Origin: Toxorhynchites rutilus septentrionalis
Taxonomy: Eukaryota; Arthropoda; Insecta; Diptera; Culicidae
Length of the DNA: 64,000 bases
Direction: 5' to 3'
NCBI RefSeq assembly: GCF_029784135.1
Contig: NC_073746.1
Location: 295,826,089 to 295,890,088 of the forward strand
In this document: positions 1-11,552 of the stretch, piece by piece
Position numbering within the stretch: the stretch's first letter is position 1
Layout: each line of letters starts with the position of its first letter
The notes under the pieces: generated by a model
Database searches by the model: none
What the model was told of the DNA's origin: nothing
The model's input: the letters and a program-made list of their open reading frames with translations, nothing else
Program-made: the position numbers and the translations under genes

Positions 1-322
1 AGGTATCGTCGTCCATCACCAGAAAAACGACTTGAGCATCTTGTTCAGCCGGGACGGGACTTCCGCTTCCTGACATGTATGTCCATGTTCGCTGAGTAAT
101 TTTTCACTGTTTGGCTGGTTGTACCGATCTTCCGGCAAAGCGCGCGGAGCGATGTAGCCACTTTTTCCTCGATCTTCCTCTTCAGGATCCTTTGGAGCTT
201 CTCGTCGCTCAGGATCATCGGCCGTCCGGAATCGGGCTTTCTTTCGATGCTCTGATTATTGTCCAATAGTGCCAAGATGTTGTACACACTTCTGAACGGA
301 GTGGCTTCACTGTTTTCGCCAT
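1..322 (-). pseudogene. ITm (mariner/Tc1 superfamily) transposase relic, cut by window edge
   Basis: Minus-strand reading from an ATG at 322 gives MAKTVKPLRSEV, then a frameshift and about 80 residues with an N-terminal helix-turn-helix type region and the SGRP motif that joins the two HTH halves in mariner/Tc1 transposases. A stop occurs near 45. In another frame the last bases read VFLVMDDDT, which matches the first catalytic Asp block (VMDDET) of ITmD37E-type transposases. The rest of the gene would lie left of the window. At least two frame breaks mean it is dead. Subfamily is inferred from the VMDD block only. Confidence 0.65.
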
Positions 323-2328
323 CACGGTCAGAGTTCGACTGATAGAGCTGTCAATTTTTTTTCTGCTGACTCATCGGTTGCTATGATCGATGCTGCATGA
401 GTAGTTTCAGTGCGTGTGAAGGTAAACCCATGGAAAATCGTCAAAATTTGTCCATTTTTTTAATCCAACCGTTATATCGCTATCTTGACTTTTAACAAAA
501 CTAGGAGCAGCTGTAAACGTGAAAAAATTATTGTTAGAAAAACTTTGTTTTAAAAATTAGCTTCTTTCTATTGGAGAGTATGTGTATCACACAGGTGTTG
601 TAGTATACCTGGCATTCTATTTACGTTGGGTTCGGCTTCCATTTAACTCACACACGAATAACTGATAACGTTCAAATGGCCTATTAGTCGAATAAAAAGT
701 AAAAACCAGCGTAAGTAGCCATATGGTTGGTCTCGTCTTTGCACTATACAAGAGGCTCCTGCGGCAACTCACTGATCTAAATTCTATTGATTGTATGTAA
801 TGCAGACTCGTACCAAAGCTGTGCACGAATAAAACTCGAACCGCACCATAAACAAATCGTAATATGTAAATTCACACCTGAGAGGTAATTAATGCACCTT
901 TGAAAACTTGAACTTTCCTGTATGATTGACCAGCCGCAAAGATTTGCAACGCTTACGATATTATCTTTTTTCCCATGGCAGAGCACACGTACGCCGCGAG
1001 TCGTTAGCTTAAATCATTGCCCTCGGTGACAGCTGGCCTACCATGTTCAGCTGAAGCCTGCTTTTCCTCCTCAGGCATCCGATTTGTACAGAAGCGAAGG
1101 AAGAGAAAAAAATCAGAAAATATAAACCATTGAAACTAATTGATAAATGCGCACAGCTTTTTTTTAATGAATGAGTTTCACAATCTCACATCCACCGGTC
1201 GCGACAGGGCGGTAGCGGCGACAGAGAGAAAAATTATCCACTCAGAACCCTGCTGTCGATTGAAAGTACCGATCGGAATGAGCAATGCACACTAATCGCA
1301 AACTGTCCCATCTAAAGAGAAAACTTGGTTGGATCATATGCGGTATCCAAGGGAAAAACAGACCACTCAATTTTCGCTGGTGTTGATAGAGGGATGGAGG
1401 GGTTCCGACCTGCATTTATTGGTGAAACCTTAGTCTGCGTTTTTGTGTTTCATTTTAATTGGCACGAAACGATATGCGATATGAATATAACCAAATATGA
1501 CAGTACAAGTTGGTTGGAAAGAAAAATTATGCAATTACCATTTTCAAAGAAATAATGGATCCCTTTCCCAATGACAAAGTTGCAGGCTTGGGGTTTTCAT
1601 AACATCAATTTATTCTCAATTATGCTGCTCCATGGAATCGTTTTTACCCCCAGGATTAGTTGATGACTTACTCTCTGTTGCATCTGGATTACCTTGAGGA
1701 TATTAATGGTCACAATTTGGCACGAATGTCAATGCAGGATTATTACCATTCAACTGTGCATCTGGTAAAAGTCAGTCATTTAACTCGAAGAAATATTCAG
1801 CATACAAATAGTCAACAGGTCTTAATCGAATCATAACGAAATTGAGGGCAGTCTTCCATTATACCTAGTCCGACCCACTCCTCTCGAACACCCCTTGATG
1901 AACTTTACACCCCATAAGCTCAAACGACTTTCCAACCGAACTGCTGCTACTGACCAGAAACAAACTCACTCATGCACCTTGCTCATTCATTTGAAACATC
2001 AGCAAATAGCCAGCTCGAAGAGTAGGTAGCTTCAATTTAACCTGGAATGTAGCTAAATTGTTAATGCTTCGTTTCGTGCACAAAGATGTTTGTATGTCAG
2101 TGCTGCGACATCAGCTTAATGTTGATATTCTCTGTAACACATGGATACATAGGGAGAATATAAGCCGTGCAGCAGTGAGAAGGCGGGAAGTGCAGCTCAA
2201 ATATGCAAGCGAATGTCACACGGATGTAGATCTACGGCAATTGGTGGCAGGGGTACTCATTTTGTAAATTGGTCGAAATACAGCTGATTTTGTTTGACCC
2301 TAACCGATTTTTTGAGCTTTATATGTAA
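323..2328. other. No gene recognised
   Basis: About 2 kb of AT-rich DNA. Only short open frames occur on either strand and none resembles a protein I know. I see no clear terminal repeats or tRNA-like sequence. Confidence 0.5.
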
Positions 2329-3500
2329 CTAGCTGACCCGGCAAACTTCGTCCCGCTTAAAATTTGTTTTTCGTTATCAATACCTTCAAACATTCACGTT
2401 TTCTTACTATGAGCAAGTTCACGGGTCCAATCGCAGAACTGTTCACTGATTGATCTTCTAATCGACCCCGTTGAATTTACCTTTTGCTATTAAATTCCCA
2501 GTATTTCTAACAAAACTCATCGTTATAGTATCAGATTATTTTCAGACACAATGAGAAATGATGTTAATAATTCTCGTTCAAGATTTTTCAACCACTTGCA
2601 AATAACATGTTTCTCCGTTACATGGAATAAATGGTTTATACAGAACATATGATAGAATAAAGACAACCCTAAATCGGACATTTTTTTCCCTCAGAAAGGT
2701 GGGAGGAGTGTTGAACCACTTTAGAAATGTTTCTTGTCCCCTAAAACCTCCACATGCCAAATTTGATTCAGTTTGCTTGATTAGTTCTTGAATTATTCAA
2801 AAATGTATGTTTCATTTGTATGGCAGTTCCCCCCTCAGGGAGAGGGAAGGAGTGTCTTTTCACCATGGAAACGTTTCGTGTTCTCTAAAACATTCACAAG
2901 ACAAATTTGGCTCCATTTGCTTGATTGGGTTTCAAATTATGCAGAAATGTGTCTTTCATTTGTATGGCAGCTCCCCCTTAGAGAGGGAGTGGAGTTCCAC
3001 ATTCCACTAAAACTTCCACATTCCTAATTTGGTTTCATTTGCTTGACTAATTTCCGAGTAATGCAGAAATTTGTGTTTCATTTGTATGGCAGCCCCCATC
3101 AGCTAACCATCATAGAAATATTTATTGCACCCTAAAACTTTCACATGCCTAATTTGGTTTCATTTGCTTGATTAATTCTCGTGTAATACGGAAATTTGTA
3201 TTTCATTTGTATGGCAGCCCTCCCTAAGAGAGGGGGGAGAAGTATCTAACCACCATATAAACATTTATTGCACCCTTAAACTTCCATATGCCACATTTCG
3301 TTTCATTTGCTTGATTAATTCCCGAGTAATGTAGAAATTTGTGTTTAATTTGTATGGCAGCCCCCCCTTAGAGAGGGGGGAGGGGTCTCAAACTATCACG
3401 AAAACCTTCCCCGGCCCCAAAAACCCCTACATACCAATTTTCATGTTGATCAGTTCAGTAGTTTCCGAGTCCGTAAGAATCAGACAGACAGACAGACAGA
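2329..3500 (-). mobile_element. Helitron copy A (non-autonomous)
   Basis: On the minus strand the element ends in GCCGGGTCAGCTAG, a Helitron-type CTAG 3' terminus, with a GGC/GCC hairpin just upstream and host T after it. Its other end, at about 3500, reads TCTGTCTGTCTG on the minus strand, followed by a TA-rich flank, a 5' end seen in many insect Helitrons. No coding capacity is visible. The body holds tandem repeats (next entry). The terminal CTAG is seen directly; the Helitron assignment is from family knowledge and is supported by helicase-like coding relics in sister copies at 4083-4342 and 28000-28412. Confidence 0.6.
2745..3410. repeat. Tandem ~120-145 bp units inside Helitron A
   Basis: Five degenerate head-to-tail units, each with TTTGTATGGCAG followed by a C-rich then GAGAGGG-rich stretch. 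The motif occurs near 2813, 2958, 3079, 3206 and 3349, so spacing is about 121-145 bp. Related units recur near 5758, 5950, 6093 and 34270 in other copies, in different numbers. Confidence 0.8.
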
Positions 3501-3536
3501 AATCCATTTTTATATATATATATATATATATATAGA
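3501..3536. repeat. (TA)n microsatellite
   Basis: Short AT dinucleotide run separating two Helitron copies. Helitron 5' ends in this window repeatedly abut TA runs. Confidence 0.85.
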
Positions 3537-4082
3537 CTAGCTGACCCGGCAAACTTTGTTCTGCCATATACATTATTTCTAGTGAATATTTGTGTTTAAT
3601 AAAAAAATAATACATTAATTATCAAGCGTGTCAATGCTATACTAAAACATCAATAGATGTTTCAACGATCTATACATAGTAGATCTAAGAGTTGATGATA
3701 GAGATAATTTTTGTTTTTAAAGCGTGCTGATTCCACCCGAAAATCCATTAAATGTTCCACTTTACAAAAATGGAACCCGAAGTTCGATGTTTTCTATGTC
3801 GAGGTTGCCACATTTAAACAATTCCATTGGACTTGAGTTGAGCGGATTGCGATCCATACGGGTAATTCAGACTCGAACGGATTTGAGAATACGGGTGAGC
3901 AGTAGATCAGTAGGCATATTTGGAATTTCCGAGGAAAACTGTTTTCGTCGGGCGTATTTTGTTGACTAACCAAACTAAAACAGAATGAATAGAATCGCTT
4001 CCGCCATTCAACCGAATACATCCAGTAACGTGTGGGACTGAAGACGTGTAATATTGGAATGAAGCTTATTAAAAACTTCGTT

Positions 4083-4342
4083 ATACTTTGAACACATGCG
4101 CTGTAATGTCATAATAATGCATTGCGTTTTGACCTGGCAATAGCAAAGGCTGCGTCGGCTTTGTTCATGATAGTGTCTCGCAAGTGAATGTATTCTTCCT
4201 CACACCATTTTTGTTGATTGTGTCGTACGAATTGCAGTTATTCGCTCTCTACCTTCGCGTACATGTCGATCATGAATTGTTGGCACAGCTAACGACTTCT
4301 TTGAATGGCGTTGTCCTGACCATGTCGATTCATCATAAAAAT
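4083..4342 (-). pseudogene. Helitron Rep/helicase-like protein fragment
   Basis: The minus strand reads LCQQFMIDMYAKVESERI and, after a break, EEYIHLRDTIMNKADAA. This pattern (FQQ-VDMYAKIE-ER, then YIHLRD) is typical of the region between the N-terminal and Rep domains of animal Helitron proteins. One stop and a frame change are present, so it is a relic. It lies inside Helitron copy B in the matching orientation. The plus-strand left flank of the mariner at 4344 runs directly into it. Confidence 0.55.
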
Positions 4343-4343
4343 A

Positions 4344-4871
4344 CAGGGTTTTCAATTTCGGGCTTCCGAAAGTATACAGCCCTGCGATGAGGCACATTTC
4401 GAGCTCGGTGGCTATGTGAACACCCAAAATTTCCGTATATGGGGCTCAGAAAATCCACACGTGATTGTTGAGAGGCCATTGCATCCGCCAAAAGTCACTG
4501 TTTGGTGCGCATTATGGCCTGGTGGAGTCATCAGGCCGTATTTCTTTGAAAATGAGGACGACGAGACGGTAACTGTGAATGGTGAGCGCTATGGCCGCAT
4601 GTTAACCGATTTCTTTTTGCCACAAATTGAAGATATGGATACGGATGAAATGTGGTTTCAGCAGGACGGCGCCATGTGCCACACAACACGACCGAACATG
4701 GTCATATTGCGAACGAAATTTGAGAGACGCATAATTTCGCGTTTTGGTGATGCCAATTGGGCGTCCAGATCATGCGATTTGAACCCGCTAGACTTTTTTT
4801 TGTGGGGTTATGCGAAAGACCGTGTATATGTCAACTCTCCGCAAACTCTTGAAGCCAAAGTTAATAAATAA
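4344..4871 (+). mobile_element. DD41D (rosa-like) mariner, internally deleted and 3'-truncated
   Basis: Begins after a TA with CAGGGTTTTCAATTTCGGGC, nearly the same inverted-repeat end as the fuller copy at 23575. The first 42 bases then join directly to the codons for DEAHFELGG at a GCG microhomology, deleting several hundred bases of the transposase N-terminus. The right end, with its inverted repeat, is missing and the sequence passes into Helitron-like DNA at about 4872. Confidence 0.8.
4386..4871 (+). pseudogene. DD41D mariner transposase, C-terminal part
   Basis: An open frame running from the DEAHFEL block to a stop at 4871. The catalytic Asp residues are in DEAHF (first), FQQDGA (second) and NPLDFFLWGY (third), with 41 residues between the second and third. 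This DD41D spacing is that of the rosa group described from tephritid flies. The N-terminal DNA-binding half is deleted and the true C-terminus is replaced after NSPQTLEAK, so it cannot be functional. The sequence is very close to 24009-24460. Confidence 0.8.
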
Positions 4872-4912
4872 AAGATTCAGAAAAAAATTCTGCGTAGGGC
4901 CACCCTAATATA

Positions 4913-5171
4913 TGAGGGGCTTAGAATGAAAGGGGTGTAAGTGATTTGATCGATTTCTCTACATCGACACTCTCTTTTGGTCATAACATAGCTACAAATA
5001 CATTCCGAACTGTATTTGGCAATGTGGAAGATAGGTCAAAACCTCATCTATCGGACTCTATAGCAAACTTAAGTTGGAACGTTTTTACAGTTGAGTCATT
5101 AACTAAAGAAAAAGTTGATGAAAAGAAATCGATCAAGTAACTTACCCTTACCTTGCATTCTAAGCCCCTCA
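4913..5171. mobile_element. 259-bp MITE, TA target
   Basis: Inverted repeats of about 50 bp: the left begins TGAGGGGCTTAGAATG, the right ends CATTCTAAGCCCCTCA. TA flanks both sides (4911-4912 and 5172-5173), as expected for a Tc1/mariner-mobilised MITE. It contains no coding sequence and sits inside Helitron copy B. Confidence 0.8.
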
Positions 5172-5191
5172 TATGGTATCAAATATAATGG

Positions 5192-5317
<126 letters not shown>

Positions 5318-5351
5318 TGCTATCTATCTGAAATTACCATTTTTATTATAA

Positions 5352-6447
5352 CTAGTTCACCCAGTAAACTTCGTTCCGCCCAAAACCATTTTTTTTTGGT
5401 ATCAATACCTTCAAACATTCACGTTTTCTTGCTAAGTGAACGTTCATTGGTCCGATCGCAGAACTTTTGATTGATTGATCTTCTAATTGACCGTTTCCAA
5501 TTTTCTTTAACTATAAATTTCCTGGTACTTGTACCAAAACTCGTCATTGCAATATAAAATTATTTTCAGACACAATTCTCATTCAAGATTTTTCAATCAC
5601 TTGCAAATAACATGTTTCTCCATTACATGTAATACAGATTTGGTACAGAAAATATAATAAAATTATGACATCTCAAATCGAACGATTCTTTCCTCGAGTT
5701 TTTTGCTTACCCCTTTTGCTAGATTAGTTCTCGGGATATGCAGAAATTTGTGTTTCATTTGTATGAAAGCCTCCCCTCAAAGAGAGAAGTGAGTGTCGTA
5801 CCACAATAAAAACATTTATTGCCCCTCAAAACCTCCAAATGCCAAATTTGGCTCCGTTTGTTTGCTTACTTCTCGAGTTATACGAGCCCTCCCCCTTAGA
5901 GAGGGAGAGGAGTGTCGAAAATCCATAGAAACGTATCGTGCTCTCGTTTCATTTGTATGAACCCTTCCTTCGAGAGGGGGAGGAGTGTCGTACCACAGTA
6001 GAAACATTTTTTGCCCCCTAAAACCTCTACATGCCAAATTTGGTTCCGTTTGCTTGCTTAGCTCTTAAGTTATGCAGAAATTAGTGTTTCGTTTGTATGC
6101 CAGTTTTCAGTACCTCGTCGATGCCCCTAGCTTTAGACGAATTGAGGGCACTTCCGCATGTGTGGGTAAAGTTTCGATAAAGCACACGTAGCGCAATTTG
6201 TCATTTAACAACGTAAACAAAAAAAAACTTCAAAAAATACCCAAAAAAAACTATTCAATTTATTCAGAAAAATGATTTTTTTTTGCATAGTGTCACCCTA
6301 ATCGGTATTAAATATGGCAATCGGTATCCTAGCGGAATGTAATATAGTTTACGACCTATTATCATGCCTAACAAACGTTTTGTGCATAATTTCATTAAAA
6401 TCGGTCAAGCCGTTTCGGAGTTCGGTTACGAACATCGTGACACTAGA
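5352..6447 (-). mobile_element. Helitron copy C (non-autonomous)
   Basis: Left end carries CTAG followed by a diverged TTCACCCAGTAAACTTCG (minus-strand 3' terminus). Right end reads TCTAGTGTCACGATGTTCG on the minus strand, matching the TCTCGTGTCACGATGTT 5' ends of the other copies. The body contains three degenerate units of the TTTGTATG repeat. No coding sequence. Confidence 0.6.
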
Positions 6448-7079
6448 TTTTTATATATACAGGAAAACATGTTTTTGTGAGATTTATTATTGAACTACTG
6501 GAGCGATTCAGATGGTCGACATATCTAATCGAAGCTTTTAAGTTAGTTTTCTTTGAAAAAATATTACTTTTGCGAAAACTTTGGATTTTCGTTTTTGTAA
6601 TTATTGATTGAGTTAGTGTTTCATAGTTTTCTCGGTTGAAGATAGAGGGCGCTGTATTATTTTATATTTTTTCTGGAAAGCTGAGGTTTTTTACCTGATA
6701 TATCAAAAAATCAGAGAGGCATCATTTTTCTTTTTTAGTTTATTATTTAGAAAATTTAGCATGTTTTAAGTCTTCGTTCAATATTCCTATGTGACTTGAC
6801 TAGACCTATGCGACTGAATTTTTGCAAAAAGTAATGTTTGGGTAAAAGGAGAAAAATGATTTTTTGGATCACGTTAAAGTTAAACGTCAAAAACCCATAT
6901 CTCAAAGACGAAAAAAATTGCATCTCTGATATGTTATGTTATGTTAAAAATCCTCAGCTTTCGAGAAAAAATATAAAAATTATTGCTCCCTCTAGTCCTA
7001 AGCCATGAAAACAATAAAAAAGGAATACAATAATACGAAAATACGAATACGAGAATACGAAAACAAAATTTTAAATTCT
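6448..7079. other. No gene; AT-rich DNA with short A/T runs
   Basis: Nothing recognisable except a short degenerate AATACG repeat at about 7021-7065. Confidence 0.45.
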
Positions 7080-7388
7080 AGTTATTCTGACTATCGTAAT
7101 TCAGAATTTGGGTGAGTAGTTGATCAGTAGACAGATCTGGAATTTCCGAAGCATTTACACTATCGATTTCCATAACAATGAATTGCCAAAGCCAGTACCT
7201 CGTCGATGCCGATGCTCGTCGAGCTTTAGACGAATTGAGGTTACTTCCGCATGTGTGGGTGAAATTTCGATGAAACGCACGTAGCGCAACAACGTAAATA
7301 AATCCATCCTGTTGGAAAATTGAGCGGCGGTTAATTTTTTTTATTTGGATATTGCGTTTACAAAAATACTAAAATTGCGAAATAAAAA

Positions 7389-8633
7389 GTCACAGAAGGG
7401 TCGTGTCCGGGACACGACCGCATAGTTGACGTAGGATTCCGTTAGGCTATCTGTTGATTTTGGAAGAATTACGTCGTTAAACTCTTTGATAATGATTTGG
7501 TGGCCCTAAAACGGCCGTTTTGTTTGATTGTTGGATATTGTTTGTTCACTCCACCAGTGTTTACCGAGTAATGATGACAGAAGGATGGTAAACAGTCGTT
7601 GGATGATGCGTATAAGATAAAATATACCGAAGTGGAACGACTAAAACCAATACCGAACACAATTATCAATTTTTCTCATCAATAAAAAAATGTTACTTTA
7701 ATATGAAGAAAACATATCTGAAATGGAAAAGGTAATTTTCTTTTATAACTTTTACTTCCTGAGTATTTATTCTACCCAATGCGAATTTTAATTGGACTTA
7801 CAGCACCAAATTACTATTTGTAGAGCAATCACTTTTTCTAATATTTCTTAACTTTTCCAATTTTCCTCGCCGTATAAACTTTCCTTGGGTGAAAATAAAC
7901 CTAACAAAACAGACAGCTTAAACCAAACGACCCGTTCTCGAGCGGGAACACACCTTGGTTTTTATTTATGAAAATTGAAATAAATCGTTTCATATACCAT
8001 GTCATTTTAACACAACTGCTACCATATACAATTTTACACTTACACTTGAACTAAATTTTTCACAATACACGATCGGTCATTGAAATAAAATTTCAAGAAG
8101 CAACCAACATTAAAGTTCCAAATTTAATGTTTATTTGCTAGAAATAATCGAATCACTCACCTTACTTGCAATATAAAAATGCCTCCGATTCGCATATATT
8201 TGCAATGCCGATTTTCCCTGGGCACCTTGATTTTGATGTCTCTGTTAGGGAATACATTTCGGTAGGAACGAAAACTTCCCCTACTTTCATGTATTTGTAA
8301 TGTCGATTTCCCCCAGGCAGCTTGGTTTTGATGTCTCTGTTAGGGATCCGCCGCATGTGTTGTCAATTACGACCAATCAGAAGTGGGTATTTCCGTTAGG
8401 ATAGGGGTTGAGAGTTTTCAATTGTTCGATAGTTAGTTACATGACATATAATATTTTCTTCAATATAAAAAATTGTTATGGAGTGCCGAAATCGTTTGAC
8501 GCAAAAAATTCATCAATCCATCATGAAGTGACTGAGCAATAAGCGTTTGAAATTGGATAATTTTCATGATATGCTCGATTTTCGATTTTCAGTTTGAACC
8601 CTAATATGTTCTCAAAAGACGTAATCCTACGTC
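7389..8633 (-). mobile_element. GACGTAGG-family element I (HINE-like)
   Basis: Orientation is minus: the GACGTAGGATTACG end is at 8633 and the hairpin end is at 7389. The hairpin at 7399-7419 is GGTCGTGTC, loop CGG, GACACGACC, a perfect 9-bp stem. Inward of it comes the inverted motif TTGACGTAGGATTCCG. A/T-tract flanks lie on both sides. It contains two minisatellite units at 8163-8350. There is no coding sequence. The ends match element III closely. Confidence 0.75.
8163..8350 (-). repeat. Minisatellite, two ~95-bp units
   Basis: Each unit reads, on the minus strand, CCTAACAGAGACATCAAAAC, then an AAATCGGCATTGCAAATA-type stretch and a TTTTTGTTCC-type stretch. The same unit occurs at 40975-41155 and in greater number at 54130-54925. 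Confidence 0.75.
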
Positions 8634-8922
8634 AAAAAATAAAGAATGGGACGGGGTAAAAAGAATAAAAATTTGGGTTGTTATGTTTTTTCTGGAACAA
8701 ATTTTCAAAAAAATACAAAAAAAAATTATTGAATAAATTCAGAAAAATAGATTTTTTTGCATAGTGTTACCCTAATCGAAATTTTACGGTAATCGGTATC
8801 GTAGAGGTATGCAATATAGTTTACGCCCTATTCTCATACCTAACAAACGTTTTGTGCATAATTTCATTAAAATCGCTCGAGCCATTTCGGAGGAGTTCGA
8901 TCACGAACATTTTGACACGAGA

Positions 8923-10235
8923 TTTTTATATATATAGAGAAGAGATATCACCAATTTTGATTGCAACTGATTTTTTTTTTGTGGCGACGTATCCAAAATC
9001 ATCCAAAAAATCGTAACCCGAAATCTAACATTCTGGTGAAAATATGGTGTTTGGCCAAGTTGTTGGAAACTTAGTGAACTTTTTAAGAAGTATTAAATTT
9101 AAATACACTTTTGAAAAAAATGTGCTCAAATGTGCAACATTAAAAACATTGATATCTCAAAACAAATTTCTTCAAATATATGGTTTCGTATATATTCATT
9201 ACAATATTGTTTTAATCTAACAAAAGGAGACGTGCAGTGGTGCGTTGTTACACTCAACAAAATGAAGATATAATTCTTTGAAAAACGTTGGATACTTCAG
9301 TTTCGCCAAACCGTCAAAATCATCTAATTTTCAGTTGGAACTTGTTAGCAGATCATCGTTATATTTAATGTTTTATCCGAACCACATAACGGATACAGCA
9401 GCATTTTTTTATCATTTTTATTTTTTTTGGACAGCCGGAGTAATAAGCACTATGATATAAAAGACATCCCTATAGTCTCTTGTTGTGATTTTTTTCCTTC
9501 CTAAACCTCGGTTGAATCGTATATTTTCTCCCCACTACAATCCTATTTCAGTGGCACTCACTTTGCAAAAAGTGACCTTAAATTTATGTCATAATTCTGG
9601 CAGCAGCATTCTCTATTGCATTGCATTTTATATTAATAATAGTGCTCCCCAGTACCCAGCAGGGAAGCTTTCACCCGAGTCGGAAATATTCATTTATACC
9701 GCGATAAATATTCCATGAAACCAACAAATTCGCTGGAGGAAAACAAACTTGCCTGCATTGCTCTTTTGTACAATGTGATGGTTATGAAGTATGATTAATA
9801 ATGTAAATATCTGAAGTTGCCTCAATGGACCGGGTTTCTGATACACGATGAAGGAGATGCTCGGATTCTCTCTTTCTCACCACTTCTCATATTTAATTGC
9901 TATTATTTCTCAACATCAACAAATTGGACGTGACTTATCATGGCGGAAGGAGAACTTTTTTTCGCCCACCAGAATGATACTAGAAACATCGTTCAAAAGT
10001 ACATCCGCGTGCATAAATCATCCCAAGAGGAGATAAATGTGCTCTCGTACTGTGGTTTGCTTCTGCTATCCTCACCTAACGCATCAACAAATCAAACATA
10101 TTCTGGAATCAACTCACGTCTTCAACTGGTCTTCTAGGTGAACGCGCTTTTTCCCAATCATTCTAGGAATAAGCGCTTTTCCCAATTATTCGGAAGAAAA
10201 CCATTTCATGCATCAACAAAAACAGACACGAAAAA
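8923..10235. other. No gene recognised
   Basis: About 1.3 kb of AT-rich DNA with short open frames that look like chance. Confidence 0.5.
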
Positions 10236-10330
10236 TATAGGTGTGTTATAACTAAGATATAACCGCAAGGCTGACGTAGAACTACCGTTGGCTTAGTAAT
10301 CATTTGAGTGTATTGATTAAATTATTGATA
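10236..10330 (-). mobile_element. GACGTAGG-family element VI, hairpin end only
   Basis: After an A5 run comes a tail, an imperfect hairpin (right arm GATATAACC at 10256-10264), GCAAGGC, then TGACGTAGAACTACCGTTGG. The continuation resembles the reverse complement of 62310-62430 in element V. I could not find a partner GACGTAGG end nearby, so the right boundary is unknown. Confidence 0.55.
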
Positions 10331-10414
10331 AATTATTGATTCCCATTCAAATGGTGTTCGTTCTCAAAGCTTTCACAGTTACAACACTAGAAATGCAAAT
10401 AAATATTAAGAACA

Positions 10415-10565
10415 CCCTGAACCCTTTTGATATGTGCTTCACAAAATTCGTTGTATTTTAAAGAAATAAATGTGTTCAACTCGTTGCCAAGTCATATTAA
10501 ATGCACAACACCTACAGAATTTAAACGTCACTGTATTTCACACTTGAAATATGTGTTTTATTAAC
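10415..10565 (+). pseudogene. LINE reverse transcriptase C-terminus relic (CR1-like)
   Basis: The plus strand reads NVFNSLPSHIKCTTPTEFKR and continues HCISHLKYVFY before a stop. The FNSLP-HI---F K---- pattern is typical of the extreme C-terminus of CR1/jockey-type ORF2 proteins. The upstream frame is broken. The clade is an inference from a short match. Confidence 0.45.
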
Positions 10566-10729
10566 AGCCGAACGATTTTTATTTTCAAATTTTTATGACG
10601 AAGTTTTATACGAACGGATAATTTAATGTGGACATTTCAATGATCCTGATGATTTTTTTTTTTAATGGATTATATTATGTAGACTATTTAATTTTTTTAT
10701 ATTATCTTTTTTTCAATTTGTATTGATCT

Positions 10730-10782
10730 TTTTTTTTGTCTTTATTAGAGAGATTTTCAGCCTTAGGCTGGTTCATCACATC
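10730..10782 (-). mobile_element. 53-bp retroposed tail with 12-bp target duplication
   Basis: Perfect direct repeats TTGTATTGATCT flank it at 10718-10729 and 10783-10794. Read on the minus strand the insert has CCAGCCTAAGGCTGAAAATC, an AATAAAG poly(A)-type signal and an A-run. This is the 3' end of a LINE or LINE-mobilised RNA, extremely 5'-truncated. A related tail lies at 63171-63235. Confidence 0.75.
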
Positions 10783-10974
10783 TTGTATTGATCTCTATTA
10801 TGTCTGTCACAATCTTGGTGATGATGGACTATTTTTATCTTCATTTAACCGTTTTTATAGTTGTATTATTTGAAGAAAAAAAAGTTGGCACAGATATAAA
10901 GGATATTAAACTGAAAGTTTTTTAAATGACGGTCCTACATAGCGTGATTTTTGAATTAAAGCCAGTTTAAGACA

Positions 10975-11155
10975 AACAGAGGCCGAATCAGAGACAGACT
11001 TTTTTTCAGCCGACAGATTGGTCGGATCGACCTACTGGTGCAAAAACCGACCCAACTGAATCCGTGTGATGTGCGCACATGCATACCTCTCCGTACTGAT
11101 TAAGAAGCCGACCGAATTATCGGTCGACAAGTTAGTCTGCAGTCTGCGGGGGCTC
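10975..11155. mobile_element. Candidate small MITE
   Basis: Ends carry related inverted motifs (left CAGAGACAGAC then CCGACAGATTGGTCGG, right CCGACCGAATTATCGGTCG then GTCTGCAGTCTGC). The boundaries and target duplication are not clear. Confidence 0.4.
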
Positions 11156-11552
11156 TAACTCTGTCATTGTTGAAATTCGAACATATGTGTAGAAGAATTT
11201 TTATCATCAAATACGATCCTCTATCACCTCTTGAAGGGATTCGGATTTTTATTACAGAAAGGTATTTTATAGCTTTAAGGGGATGAATTAAAAATAAAAA
11301 ATAATTTTGTATTCGAAAGCGAAAGACGAAGATTGTATAGAATCCAGTCCACTCTGTATCACAGAGACACGCACAGTCTGTGACACCGTGCGCGAATATA
11401 AGGGTTATGATTTTGTGCGCTAGTACAGAAGGGTTAAATTTTATTTTTTAAATGTACAAAAAAAATCCTTAATTTAACCATTCTTACTCTCTCAGAGGGT
11501 TTTTTTTATTATTTGTTTCCTTCAAAATCCTTTAAAAAGATATAATTTGGTC

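Larger units (their letters stand above)
3537..5190 (-). mobile_element. Helitron copy B, heavily interrupted
   Basis: Starts with the same CTAG-type 3' terminus as copy A (on the minus strand). The body at 3540-4080 is similar to 26044-28020. It contains a Helitron coding relic at 4083-4342, a DD41D mariner from 4344, and a 259-bp MITE at 4913-5171. The bases on either side of the MITE resemble neighbouring Helitron sequence at 6260-6310. The 5' end is not recognisable and merges into a TA run, so the right boundary is approximate. Confidence 0.5.
7080..8922 (-). mobile_element. Helitron copy D, split by element I
   Basis: 7080-7380 matches internal Helitron sequence seen at 6105-6240 and 28300-28470. 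8640-8922 matches the 5' terminal region and ends (minus strand) TCTCGTGTCAAAATGTTCG. Element I separates the two halves. Its flanks read ACTAAAATTGCGAAATAAAAA and AAAAATAAAG, so the halves are contiguous apart from a short A-rich duplication. The 3' terminus was not found. Confidence 0.5.

Noticed and set aside
3427..3615. Frames containing repeated IYIYIY
   Set aside because: They are translations of TA microsatellites (also at 5115-5351 and 34232-34561).
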